Shown here one piece after another: positions 28,394 through 38,082 of a stretch of DNA of 64,000 bases; the first letter of the stretch is position 1, and each line of letters opens with the position of its first letter. Origin of the DNA: Pirellulaceae bacterium (GTDB taxonomy: Bacteria > Planctomycetota > Planctomycetia > Pirellulales > Pirellulaceae); assembly GCA_026004795.1 (NCBI GenBank), contig BPJV01000001.1, forward strand, positions 1 through 64,000, in the 5' to 3' direction. The position numbers and the translations under genes were made by a program. Under the pieces are notes generated by a model. It had not been told where the DNA came from. It saw only the letters and a list, made by a program, of their open reading frames with translations, and did no database searches.

Positions 28394-29026
28394 TGACTTC
28401 GCTCCTTCTACGGGCCTAAATAGCAGTCTCGATCCAGTTTTCCAATCCTTCAGTTAGCGGGGGGAGCCAGCAGGTAGACAATCCGGCACAATACCGCACG
28501 CCCTTATCAAGTGCGGATGCACGCAGCATCACCGCCGACGCATGAGACTATCGACCCCTCATCAAACTTACACCAACCCTTCTGTCCGTTTTCCTATTGC
28601 ATGGCTGGTGCTAGCTGTGCATAGCTAGCATTGTTATGCCGATTGTGCTCAACAGAAGGCAGCAGCCCAGCGGGATCGAACGCCATCGCTGTGCAGCCCG
28701 ACCTACGCGCTCCGGGGACCGATTCCACCAGCCAACACCGCAGATTTCCATTCCTTCCATGGGCTGCCCCCAGCCTCTGAGCAAGGCCTCAGATTATTGG
28801 CATGCTTCAAGAAAAATCGGTCTAGACATGAGGCAACGGTTTTTGTGTTAATCCAAGGCTGGATAGCGGCTGGTATCGTCCTCGATGCCCTCGATAGGAA
28901 CTGCTGGGAGTGTTGACCTGCCTGAGGTCCTGCCCCCGGTACCTGGGAGGACTCTCCTCAACGCGATGATCCGCCCGGCAAGCGCACGGACCGCAACATC
29001 GGATCCCCACAAGGATGTGTAGTTAA
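28394..29026. other. Intergenic region between csrA and gmd; no gene
   Basis: About 630 bases separating the divergent csrA and GDP-mannose dehydratase genes. A short perfect repeat GCTAGC around 28611-28630 is visible. Short frames on both strands have no recognisable product and I found no RNA gene. Confidence 0.45.
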
Positions 29027-30019
29027 ATGAAGCGAGCAATCATCACCGGAGTTAGCGGGCAGGATGGCAGCTACCTCGCGGAACTTCTATTGTCGCATGA
29101 CTATGAAGTCCATGGGATCGTCAGGAAACAGCACTATCCGTCACGCCCATGGTTCGACAACCTAGTACGTCAGGCCAAACTTGCAGGTCAACGATTATTC
29201 TTGCATCAGATTACCCTTCACGACACGACGGCATTGCAACGTTTGCTATCGCAGGTCTGTCCCCACGAGGTTTATCACCTGGCAGGCCAAAGCCACGTAG
29301 GGTTAAGTTTCGATATCCCCGAATCGACGTGCGATTTTACGGGCATGGGAACCTTGCGGCTCTTGGAAATCGTTCGTTCCTGCAGTCCCCCCCCGCGGTT
29401 TCTTCACGCCAGTAGCAGTGAGATTTTCGGCATCCCCGCGCAGGTGCCGCAAGATGAAACGACACCGCACCATCCGGTCTCGCCCTATGGAGCCGCCAAA
29501 TCGCTGGCCACCAATTTGGTACGCATCTACCGGGAATCCTACGGGCTATTCGCATGCAATGCCATCTGCTTCAACCATGAATCGCCGCGCCGAGGCACCT
29601 CGTTCGTGACGCGAAAGATCACTCAGGCTGCGGCCAGAATCAAACTGGGCTTGGAGTCCGAACTGGCTCTCGGCGATCTGGACGCTCAACGCGACTGGGG
29701 GTACGCCCCGGATTTCGTAAGCGGCTTTCATCGCCTGCTCCAACATCACGAACCGATGGATTGCATCTTCGCCACCGGCCAACTGCACCGCGTGCAAGAC
29801 TGGCTAGACATCGCTTTTAACCATCTTGACCTGGACTGGAGGAACTACGTCGTTTTTGACCCTCGGTTCGCTCGCAAGGCGGAGCCGACGTTGCTCGTTG
29901 GTCGCCCCACCCGGGCCCAGCAGGTGCTGCACTGGACCCCATCGCTCTCTTTTGACGCGATGGTGATCCGCATGGTCGAGCACGATTTGCAATGGCAACG
30001 GATGCGCCGAGCTGCCTAG
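29027..30019 (+). CDS. gmd: GDP-mannose 4,6-dehydratase
   Basis: 330 residues of the extended short-chain dehydrogenase family. It converts GDP-mannose to GDP-4-keto-6-deoxymannose, the precursor of fucose, rhamnose-D or perosamine units in surface glycans. Seen: the NAD(P)-binding GVSGQDGSYLAELLLSHDYE, the family VYHLAGQSHVGLSFDIPEST, the catalytic SPYGAAKSLA (Tyr/Lys), FNHESPRRGTSFVTRKIT, typical of Gmd, and LGDLDAQRDWGYAPDFV. Length fits. Codons for SCSPPPR contain a run of eight C (29387-29394). It opens a plus-strand glycan block with the two glycosyltransferases downstream. Confidence 0.93.
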   Translation: MKRAIITGVSGQDGSYLAELLLSHDYEVHGIVRKQHYPSRPWFDNLVRQAKLAGQRLFLHQITLHDTTALQRLLSQVCPHEVYHLAGQSHVGLSFDIPESTCDFTGMGTLRLLEIVRSCSPPPRFLHASSSEIFGIPAQVPQDETTPHHPVSPYGAAKSLATNLVRIYRESYGLFACNAICFNHESPRRGTSFVTRKITQAAARIKLGLESELALGDLDAQRDWGYAPDFVSGFHRLLQHHEPMDCIFATGQLHRVQDWLDIAFNHLDLDWRNYVVFDPRFARKAEPTLLVGRPTRAQQVLHWTPSLSFDAMVIRMVEHDLQWQRMRRAA

Positions 30020-30397
30020 CGGCACCCGGTCACACAAAAAACCGCTCCACAAAACACTGCCTTCTTCAAGCACAGACGCAACTAGGCATGGCCAATCGCG
30101 CGAAGCTGCACGCATCTCGCCCTAGGAACAAACGTCCCTAAGTTGCGGTCACGCCAGTGTCGCTCCCCGAACACACGAGATCGGCGGCAGGAGAACGCCC
30201 CTTCGACGCTGATGCCATGGTTTTCCATGTGCTGCCCTGACACGTCCTGGAGAGTCTTTTTATTCCCCGATTTGTCAGTCCACTGGACGTCCGCCGAACA
30301 TAGCATTCTTCGGTTGACAGACATCTCTGCTGCCATGTATAAGCCTCAAACGTTCAATAATCAAAATGCAATTTGAACGCCTTTAGGAGAAACATCT
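30020..30397. other. Intergenic region between gmd and the first glycosyltransferase
   Basis: About 380 bases. It becomes AT-richer toward the glycosyltransferase start and ends in TTAGGAGAAACATCT before GTG 30398, a good ribosome site. No gene or RNA is apparent. Confidence 0.45.
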
Positions 30398-31541
30398 GTG
30401 CACGCTGCCAACGAACGTTCCATCGTTATTAGCCAACTTCCGCTGAACGTAGTTGGTGGAGGGGAGTTGTATACCATACGCAGCTTTAAACAGCTAATTA
30501 AAACTCAGCCTCGTTCCGAACTCTGGTACGCCGCCGGCCCGCAACCATCACTCGCGCCACATGCTCATCGGTTGACCCAAAAGTACGTGAGGGCTGAAAT
30601 CGACGGGCTAGCCCCCAAGAGCAAAGAATGTTGCTCGCTGGTACAGCTCCTTTCTCGTGTGGCGACTTTCGACAACGTAATCATCCATCAGTACCTAAGC
30701 TGTGCCACGACCATTGATTGGATCGCCGCCGCAGCACCAGACCAGAAAGTCGTGCTGACCACCCTTGGGCACGAAGAATTCGAACCAGTTTTCCGCCGCG
30801 TCTTCGAACCAGCTCAGAACATTTTGATCGCCGAGATTTCAGAATTCGCGCGGCAGCGCTCCGAACTTCGCGGCTTCGCTGCAAGAGGCGTAGCAGCTGG
30901 GATCTACCAATCCGACATCCGAGATGGTGAGGAGATTGACCACAGGCCCGCTTCCCGGCCGTACCGCGCGGTCTCGGTCGGCAGACTGTTGCCTCATAAA
31001 GGATTCGAGGTCACCATCAACGCCCTGCCCGATCATTGGCGTCTAGACATTGTTGGCCCCCCCCTCGGGAGATTCGGTTTACGAACATTACTTGAATGAT
31101 TTACTAAGAAACAAAAACAATGTTACTGTGCACGGATTTCAGCCAGAGGAAACCCGTCAAAACCTGGTAGCCGCCGCCGACGTATTGATCGCATCGTCCT
31201 GCCATCGACTGTACAACGACAAAAGAATTGAGCAGGCAGAGCTTTTCGGATTAGTGCTGTTGGAAGCGGTGGCATCGGGAACCCTGGTGGTAGCATCCGA
31301 CATACCATCCTTTCGCGAGGTGATGACCACCCTGGAGCTCAGCGACTTCCTCTATGAAGAACGGAACGCACAACAATTACGTCAACTGCTGGAATGGATG
31401 GAACGCATGCCGTCCGGAGAACGGTCCGAGCGGTTGACAAACGCCCAGCAACGGCTTCGTGAGCATTATCTGTGGGACGACTATTGGTCACGAATTTTCG
31501 CCCATGCTGCTCCCTCTGTGAAACTCAGGTTGGTCGCCTAA
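30398..31541 (+). pseudogene. GT4-type glycosyltransferase interrupted by a frameshift in a C8 tract
   Basis: Read in one frame from GTG 30398 (AGGAG seven bases upstream) the protein runs to WRLDIVGPPLG and then hits a stop at 31099. The adjacent frame continues from the same point with SGDSVYEHYLNDLLRNKN through ELFGLVLLEAVASGTLVVAS (the E-x7-E donor-site motif of GT4 enzymes) to a stop at 31541. The switch happens in eight consecutive C (31057-31064); seven C would give an unbroken reading, ..IVGPPSGDSVYE.., of about 380 residues, normal for GT4. So it is an otherwise intact gene with one extra C. This could be real inactivation, phase variation by slippage, or an assembly error. Role: transfer of a sugar to a surface glycan, acceptor unknown. 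Confidence 0.85.
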
Positions 31542-31598
31542 GCTCTCGTCGAGCATCCGTGCATGATGTTTCTTGTTACTCGTAGGGAATGAATTCGG

Positions 31599-32987
31599 AT
31601 GAAGATTGCCATCATCAGCAATATCTTTTCTCCCCATGTAATTGGGGGATACGAGTTGGGATGTTTGCATCTCGCCCGCGCGGCATCTTCAGCGGGCCAT
31701 CAAATACGTGTATTGACCTCACGGGCTATCGGGCGATTGCAGAAACGTGAGCCAGCCACAGATCTAGACGTTAAAGGCATCTTCGCCCCTGTCTATGCCT
31801 ACGAAAGCATTCTCAGCGGAGTGAATGCCGATTGTCCCCCCGCTGCGATGGGTGGTATTCTCCCGTCGAATGTCATCGCGTTGCAGCACGAGCTGGAAGT
31901 CTTCCGCCCAGATGCCATTTGGATCTTCAATCCCATGGCGTTGGGGCCCGTCGGCATTTACGAAACCGCCGTGGCGAGCGGTATTCCGACCGTGGCCCAC
32001 CTGATGGATCATTTCGACAATTCGGTGGCAGACCACCAAACCGGATTCAACGTCCTTGCGCGGTGGATTCGCGCCAAAGAAAAAATGGGGGCGATTGCAT
32101 GTTCGCGGAAAACACTGGAAAAAAATCAGATCCACGGTAATTTCGGCCGGTCGATAATAATTCCCAATGGCGTTACGTTCGACCGGGTTGCACCACCGGT
32201 TTCCGTTTCTTCCGGGGAGCCGCTCCGATTTGTATATTTCGGGCAGATTGAAAATCATAAGGGCTTGCTGCAGTTGGTCGACGCCTTTGCCATGCTGCGG
32301 GAACGTCAGCTGCCCCAGCGGGTCGAATTGCATCTGATCGGATCCGGTTCGGAAGGTTTTCGTGAAGAGTTGAATCGTGCGATTCGGCGCCAGCATCTTG
32401 AATCCGCTGTGTACCAGCATGGATTTGTATCACCGACAGAACTACCTGAACGGTTGAATTCTATGCACGCGGCGGTCTTCCCATTGCGCCCTGACGAACC
32501 ATTCGCGTATGTCGTCATCGAGTCGCTGCGAGCAGGCTTGCCGACTATCGTCAGCCGTGATGCCGGTGTCGCGGAGTTTATCCCGCAGGACTATCCCCTG
32601 TTATTGCATGACCGAAATAGCCCCAAGGAGCTGGCTCGACTCATGGAGCGAGTTCTTCTCGAACAACAGCCTGTTGCGGAGTGGACATCGAGATTGCAGA
32701 CGCTATTCCAAGACATCTGCGATTTAGAACGGAGTTGCCTGCCGAAATGTATCGAGTTCTTGCGTGCCCAAGAGAACTTTCCTCAGCGAAGTTTTTCTGA
32801 GGCGGTGAACGATCTTCTGGCTTCTTGGCAAACATCAGTACATCTGCAATCGGTGATTCATCAACCGCCGCCCAAGGTGCCCGTTGGCAAGAGAATTGAG
32901 CGTTGGGTTCGCCGCAAGATGCCTCATCACACCCGCATGTTCCTAAAGCGGCAGCTGCTACGATTTACCCCACGCAGGGCCGCCTAG
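31599..32987 (+). CDS. GT4-family glycosyltransferase
   Basis: 462 residues. The N-terminal GT-B domain opens MKIAIISNIFSPHVIGGYEL, with the glycine-rich acceptor loop. The C-terminal half has IIIPNGVTFD, RFVYFGQIENHKGL and the donor-binding EPFAYVVIESLRAGLPTIVS (E-x7-E). The last 80 residues are basic and helical (GKRIERWVRRKMPHHTRMF) and could associate with the membrane face. It probably adds a sugar to an exopolysaccharide, lipopolysaccharide or glycoprotein. It follows the frameshifted glycosyltransferase by 57 bp, so both belong to the same block as gmd. Confidence 0.92.
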   Translation: MKIAIISNIFSPHVIGGYELGCLHLARAASSAGHQIRVLTSRAIGRLQKREPATDLDVKGIFAPVYAYESILSGVNADCPPAAMGGILPSNVIALQHELEVFRPDAIWIFNPMALGPVGIYETAVASGIPTVAHLMDHFDNSVADHQTGFNVLARWIRAKEKMGAIACSRKTLEKNQIHGNFGRSIIIPNGVTFDRVAPPVSVSSGEPLRFVYFGQIENHKGLLQLVDAFAMLRERQLPQRVELHLIGSGSEGFREELNRAIRRQHLESAVYQHGFVSPTELPERLNSMHAAVFPLRPDEPFAYVVIESLRAGLPTIVSRDAGVAEFIPQDYPLLLHDRNSPKELARLMERVLLEQQPVAEWTSRLQTLFQDICDLERSCLPKCIEFLRAQENFPQRSFSEAVNDLLASWQTSVHLQSVIHQPPPKVPVGKRIERWVRRKMPHHTRMFLKRQLLRFTPRRAA

Positions 32988-33224
32988 GCTGTTCTTCCAC
33001 GTCAGGTTAGTGACAGCATTGGTTCCGAAAGCTGGCAACATGGAGCTCCCCTGGGCCTCAAACGCCTACAGGGACTATAGGACAGGCGGGAAGGCGTGGT
33101 GGTACCGGGGCGGCAGCGGATGCAACGGTTCGCCACCGCACCTAAAGAAATCACTACAGCAAAGACCAGCCGCACCGGCATTGGCAAGAGTACCACACTT
33201 TTAACCACGAATCGCACGGACCGC

Positions 33225-36200
33225 TCATGCCGAGGATAGTTGAGAAAGGACGGAGCGAAGGTAGGGAGCAGTGCGGGATTGAGGGACGGTTGCCAGGTAT
33301 TCAGGAGTACCAGCGGCAACGATTCGCCCGCCCTCTTCCGCGGCGCCGGGGCCGAGGTCGATGAGGTGATCGGCAGCGGCCATGAGGTGAACATTGTGCT
33401 CCACGACTAACAGGGAATGCCCTCGCTGCAGCAGACTATCGAAGCAACTCAGTAGACGCACAATGTCGTGCGGATGCAGGCCGGTCGTCGGTTCATCCAA
33501 GAGGAACAGAGTCTTTTTAGAAGATGCTGTGGCGAGGAAGCCCGCCAGTTTCAGCCGTTGAGCCTCACCCGCGCTGAGCGTTGTCGCCGACTGGCCCAGC
33601 GGAAGGTAACCGAGCCCCACGTCGATCAGCACCTGTAGCCGCTGCTGCACCTTCGACTCGCCGCGGAAAAAGTCTTTGGCCTCTTCCGCGCTCATTTCCA
33701 GAACGTCGGCGATAGTCTGTCCGCGATACTTGACCTGCAAAACATCACTTCGATAACGCGTGCCACCACAAGTGGGACACGTCATGACGATATCGGCCAA
33801 AAACTGCATGTCGATCTGGAGCACGCCGTCTCCCCGGCAGTGATCGCATCGGCCCAGTTCGCTGTTGAAACTGAAATGACCGGCAGTCCAGTTTCTCGAT
33901 TTGGCTTCCCAGGTCGAGGCGAAGACTTGTCGAATGGGATCGAAGGCCTTCACGTAGGAAACAGGATTGCTCCGCGGCGACCGACTCACCGGGCTTTGAT
34001 CGACTAGAATACACTCCTTGATCAGCCCCACACCGGTCAATTTATCGAACGGAAGTGGTCTCTCTTGGGCATCGCTCAGTCGATTGGCCAGTGCCGGATA
34101 TAACGTATCCTGCACCAGCGTGCTCTTGCCACTACCACTAACTCCCGTGACGACACACAACACGCCGAGGGGAATTTGGACGGTGAGATGCTGCAGGTTG
34201 TGCCCCCGGCAACCACTGATCTCCAAATATCCCTCAGGGGAACGTCGCTGAGCGGGGATAGGAACCGCACGACGGCCAGTGAGGAATTGCGCCGTCAAAC
34301 ACGATGACTTCAGAAACTGCGATTGCGACCCGGCAAAGACGATTTCTCCTCCGGCGCGACCAGCACTGGGGCCTACCTCGATGACCGTGTCGGCCGATCG
34401 CACCATATCCTCCTCGTGCTCCACCACCAACACCGTATTACCTCGTCGGGCCAGCTCCTTGACGCATTCCACCAGCTGCTGAACATCCGCCGGGTGCAGC
34501 CCCACCGACGGCTCGTCCAGTACATAGAGGAGATGGCAGAGATTCGAACCAAGCGCTGCGGTCAACGCCGTTCTTTGGGCTTCTCCCCCACTGAGTGTGC
34601 GCAATGGACGAGACAACTGCAGGTACCCCAACCCTACTCGTTGCAAGTATCGCAGTCGGCTCAACAACTGCTCCACCGCCGTATGCGTGGCTGCTAACTG
34701 GCGCGGGGTAAGTTGCAATTGTTCAATGATCTCGATCAGCCGCTCGATCTTTTGATCACACAATTGCGCAAGGCTATATCCTCCCAAGCGGAACGACAAA
34801 GCGATGGGGTTCAGTCTCGCTCCTTGACAAGCGGAACACTGCCGGTAGCTCCGCCATCGTGACAGGAACACGCGGACATGCATTTTGTATTTCTTGCTTT
34901 CCAGGTAGCGGAAAAACCCGTCCAAGCCAGAAAAACCTGTGCCCGCATCTCCATGAAACAGAATCGCTTTCTCTCGATCGGTTAGTTGTTCAAAGGGGAC
35001 GTCCACACGAATTCCCAGCTCATCGGCGACGTCGAGTAATTCCAGCAGCCAAGGTTCGTAAGCGGGGGAATTCCAACAGGCGATCGCTCCTGCGGCCAGC
35101 GACCGTTGCTTGTCCGGAACGATCAAGTCCAGGTCCCACTCGACCGTGTCGCCAAATCCTTCGCATTGCGGGCATGCGCCGAGAGCATGATTGAAACTGA
35201 ATAGAGGAGGATGAGGATCCGGATAGTCGATGCCACAGGGCAAACACCGCTGAACCGTGGAGAAGCGACAGATGGACCATGGCATTTCGTCGATCGACAT
35301 TGCTTCCACCCAAGGGCCTGCTTCCTGACGAGAAGCCTCCGACGAGTCCGCGGCGCTATCCGCGTCCCCGCGTGGGGAACGCGCTACCACGTCCGCAGGT
35401 TGATCGACGAATACGGCGATTTCATCCGCGCGTTCGAACGCAGTTTCGATGCTGTCCATCAACCGACTGGAGTCCGCTCCTCCCCGCAAGCGATCGACGA
35501 CGCACCACGCCATACCTGCTTCCGGAAAACATCGAACGAGCCGATCACGATCGTCGGACAATTGAACGGTATGCTCGCCGGCAACGAAACGCACAAATCC
35601 ATCGGATTGCAAATCGGAAAGCACGCTTGCCCGTTCCCCGGCATCTTCCCAATGAATGGGAAACGCGAGCATCATACGCCAACTGGGTGAACCACTGCCA
35701 ATCCACTTCGCCACCTCTTCGGTCGTCCAACGATGGACGGGGCGTTGGCATTGATGGCAGATCAGATACGACGCGTGGGACATTAACACGCGCAGGTAAT
35801 CGAGCACGTCGCTGGCCGTCCCCACGGTACTGCGATTGCCGCGCACCGATCTTACTCGCGTTACCGCCAATGAAGGAGGCAAGCCCTCTATCCCATCGAA
35901 ATCTGGTTTGGTAATGCGTTCGAGAAACTGCCGCGTGTAGGCCGAGAAACTCTCGATATAGCGTCGTTGCCCTTCGGCATAGAGGGTATCGAGAGCCAAC
36001 GATGTCTTGCCCGAGCCACTGACGCCGCAAATGGCGACTAGCGCCCCGCGGGGAATATCGACGTCGACGCCCTTGAGGTTATGGACCCGCACGCCACGGG
36101 CACGGATGCATCCCGCGGTGGGAGAGACGACCAGCTGCCCCCCTCCCCCACCTCGTTTCGCCGCATTCAAGATTCCTTTGCTCCAGCGCGGAAAGGCCAT
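33225..36200 (-). CDS. UvrA-family excinuclease ABC subunit A (paralogue)
   Basis: 991 residues with the double-ABC architecture of UvrA. First Walker A ICGVSGSGKTSLALDTLYAE, then a UvrB-binding-like insert (SVLSDLQSDGFVRF to DSIETAFERADEIAV), FSFNHALGACPQCEGFGD, first signature LRTLSGGEAQR with YVLDEPSVGLHPAD, second Walker A TGVSGSGKSTLVQDTLYPAL, and the zinc finger CDHCRGDG...MTCPTCGG. The second signature is LSAGEAQR rather than the usual LSGGEAQR, followed by LFLLDEPTTGLHPHD. UvrA recognises DNA damage in nucleotide excision repair. The divergent signature suggests a second UvrA-like gene rather than the housekeeping copy, which is inference; no uvrB is nearby. Confidence 0.88.
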   Translation of the reverse strand: MAFPRWSKGILNAAKRGGGGGQLVVSPTAGCIRARGVRVHNLKGVDVDIPRGALVAICGVSGSGKTSLALDTLYAEGQRRYIESFSAYTRQFLERITKPDFDGIEGLPPSLAVTRVRSVRGNRSTVGTASDVLDYLRVLMSHASYLICHQCQRPVHRWTTEEVAKWIGSGSPSWRMMLAFPIHWEDAGERASVLSDLQSDGFVRFVAGEHTVQLSDDRDRLVRCFPEAGMAWCVVDRLRGGADSSRLMDSIETAFERADEIAVFVDQPADVVARSPRGDADSAADSSEASRQEAGPWVEAMSIDEMPWSICRFSTVQRCLPCGIDYPDPHPPLFSFNHALGACPQCEGFGDTVEWDLDLIVPDKQRSLAAGAIACWNSPAYEPWLLELLDVADELGIRVDVPFEQLTDREKAILFHGDAGTGFSGLDGFFRYLESKKYKMHVRVFLSRWRSYRQCSACQGARLNPIALSFRLGGYSLAQLCDQKIERLIEIIEQLQLTPRQLAATHTAVEQLLSRLRYLQRVGLGYLQLSRPLRTLSGGEAQRTALTAALGSNLCHLLYVLDEPSVGLHPADVQQLVECVKELARRGNTVLVVEHEEDMVRSADTVIEVGPSAGRAGGEIVFAGSQSQFLKSSCLTAQFLTGRRAVPIPAQRRSPEGYLEISGCRGHNLQHLTVQIPLGVLCVVTGVSGSGKSTLVQDTLYPALANRLSDAQERPLPFDKLTGVGLIKECILVDQSPVSRSPRSNPVSYVKAFDPIRQVFASTWEAKSRNWTAGHFSFNSELGRCDHCRGDGVLQIDMQFLADIVMTCPTCGGTRYRSDVLQVKYRGQTIADVLEMSAEEAKDFFRGESKVQQRLQVLIDVGLGYLPLGQSATTLSAGEAQRLKLAGFLATASSKKTLFLLDEPTTGLHPHDIVRLLSCFDSLLQRGHSLLVVEHNVHLMAAADHLIDLGPGAAEEGGRIVAAGTPEYLATVPQSRTAPYLRSVLSQLSSA

Positions 36201-36250
36201 CGCTGCGGAGGCAGTCGAACCATACCGTGGGACATTGCCCGTCTCCCAGC

Positions 36251-37255
36251 TTAAACTTCCTTGGCGTCGATCCAGCTCATCAACTTGCGCAGGCGCCGGC
36301 CGACTACTTCGATCTGATGGCTACGATCACGGCGTCGACGCGCCTTGAAAGCTGGTGCTCCCGCCTTGTTTTCAAGAATCCATTCGCGAGCAAACTGACC
36401 GTCCTGGATTTCCTTAAGTATTCGCCGCATCTCCTGCCGCGTTTGCTCGGTGATCACTCGAGGGCCGCGCGTATAGTCGCCGTATTCGGCCGTGTTGCTG
36501 ACGCTATACCGCATGTAGCTCAGTCCACCTTCGTAGAACAGATCGACAATCAACTTCAATTCGTGCATGCACTCGAAATAAGCCATTTCCGGTTGGTAAC
36601 CGGCATCGACCAACGTCTCAAAGGCAGCCTTCACCAATTCGCTGACTCCGCCGCAAAGTACGACTTGCTCACCAAATAGATCCGTCTCGGTTTCCTCGGC
36701 AAAGGTCGTCTCGATCACTCCCCCACGCGTTCCCCCAATCGCCTTGGCATAGGCAAGTCCGACTTGACGGGTACTTTCCGCTGCTCCCTCACCCAACGCG
36801 ATCAAACAAGGGACACCTCCCCCTTTCACGTATTCGCTGCGCACCAAGTGCCCGGGTCCCTTGGGAGCTACCAACAAGGTATCCACCCCCTTCGGCGGCT
36901 CAACCAGCCCAAAGTGAATGTTGAATCCATGGGAGCACATCAAGATGTTTCCCGGACGCAAATGAGGCCTAACCTGAGCGCGGTAAACATCTGCTTGCAC
37001 TTCGTCGGGCAACAAAATGTTCACGATATCAGCCGCCTTGACCGCCTCTTCGATCGACTTCGGTTCGAAATTATGGCTGACTGCCAGATCATAATTCGCA
37101 CTTCCCTCGCGTTGACCGATGATCACGTTGCAGCCGCTATCGCGAAGATTCTGCGCCTGAGCATGCCCCTGTGAACCGTAACCTAGAATGGCAATCGTCT
37201 TGTCTTTAAGGCACGACAGATCGGCGTCGTTGTCGTAGTAGATTTTTGCAGCCAT
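36251..37255 (-). CDS. ilvC: Ketol-acid reductoisomerase (NADP+)
   Basis: 334 residues, class I (short) length. It converts acetolactate or acetohydroxybutyrate to the dihydroxy acids of valine and isoleucine synthesis with NADPH and Mg2+. Seen: [20 protein letters not shown] (dinucleotide fold), [26 protein letters not shown], and the C-terminal knotted domain with [34 protein letters not shown], carrying the metal-binding Asp/Glu. It lies 290 bp downstream of ilvH on the same strand, the usual branched-chain order; ilvB is not visible. Confidence 0.97.
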   Translation of the reverse strand: MAAKIYYDNDADLSCLKDKTIAILGYGSQGHAQAQNLRDSGCNVIIGQREGSANYDLAVSHNFEPKSIEEAVKAADIVNILLPDEVQADVYRAQVRPHLRPGNILMCSHGFNIHFGLVEPPKGVDTLLVAPKGPGHLVRSEYVKGGGVPCLIALGEGAAESTRQVGLAYAKAIGGTRGGVIETTFAEETETDLFGEQVVLCGGVSELVKAAFETLVDAGYQPEMAYFECMHELKLIVDLFYEGGLSYMRYSVSNTAEYGDYTRGPRVITEQTRQEMRRILKEIQDGQFAREWILENKAGAPAFKARRRRDRSHQIEVVGRRLRKLMSWIDAKEV

Positions 37256-37545
37256 TGTTTTTCCAGTTCCTTTTCGTCATTGGTAAATTGAGGAGTACCG
37301 TATCCGTTGGAAATCCATTGGGCCCCATCGCCCCAGTGTCTTCAGGAACAACTTCTGTCAGTAGTTGTCTACACGTCGAGCACGCTTCAGCCGCAGCGCA
37401 CGGCATCGCTCGTTGAGTACCGTCGTGAGGCCATTCGCCTTGAACACCAGCTGAGGATGTCCGATATTACCCCGTGATTCAGAAACCCGAGAATCCGCCC
37501 GTCCAATCCGTGGTCCCCCACCCGTCAATGGGTAGCAGCTCGCCA

Positions 37546-38082
37546 TCAAGCAGAGGCGGATTGGGTTTCCGGCGCCTCAGCCGGCGGTGCCTTGCTGGAG
37601 CCATTACCGCTGCGCACTAGTGCAATTCGCCCTGTCCGCACCAATTGAGTAATGCCGTAGGGACGTACTCGGTCGATAAATGCTTCAATCTTATTCTCTT
37701 GGCCGGAAATCTCGATCATCAGCTCGGTTTCCCCCACGTCGACGATCTTCCCTCGAAAGATGTCGACCAACTCCTTGATCTCGCTGCGTTGCGATCCCGC
37801 TTCAGCACGCACTCGCACCAGCATCAGGTCGCGCTCAACGTAATCCTGCGAACTGATGTCCTCTACCTCCACGACGGTAACGAGCTTCTCGAGTTGCTTT
37901 CGCACCTGGTCCAAGATCTTGTCGTCGCCCATTACCACGAACGTCATGCGGGACAATTCAGGATTTTCCGTTTCCCCTACCGCCAACGAATCGATGTTGT
38001 AACCACGCGAAGCGAGCATCCCGGCGATGTGCGAAAGCACGCCAGGAACGTTCTGAACCAGAGCAGACAAGACATGCCGCAT
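37546..38082 (-). CDS. ilvH: Acetolactate synthase small (regulatory) subunit
   Basis: 178 residues. It begins MRHVLSALVQNVPGVLSHIAGM, the ACT domain that binds valine, with the characteristic ASRGYNIDSLAVGETENPELSRMTFVV, and continues with the IlvH C-terminal domain (IFRGKIVDVGETELMIEISG, KIEAFIDRVRPYGITQLVRTG). It stabilises the catalytic subunit and gives feedback inhibition. A Ser/Ala/Pro-rich tail ends the protein. It is followed by ilvC on the same strand. The large subunit ilvB usually neighbours it but is not present here. Confidence 0.95.
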   Translation of the reverse strand: MRHVLSALVQNVPGVLSHIAGMLASRGYNIDSLAVGETENPELSRMTFVVMGDDKILDQVRKQLEKLVTVVEVEDISSQDYVERDLMLVRVRAEAGSQRSEIKELVDIFRGKIVDVGETELMIEISGQENKIEAFIDRVRPYGITQLVRTGRIALVRSGNGSSKAPPAEAPETQSASA

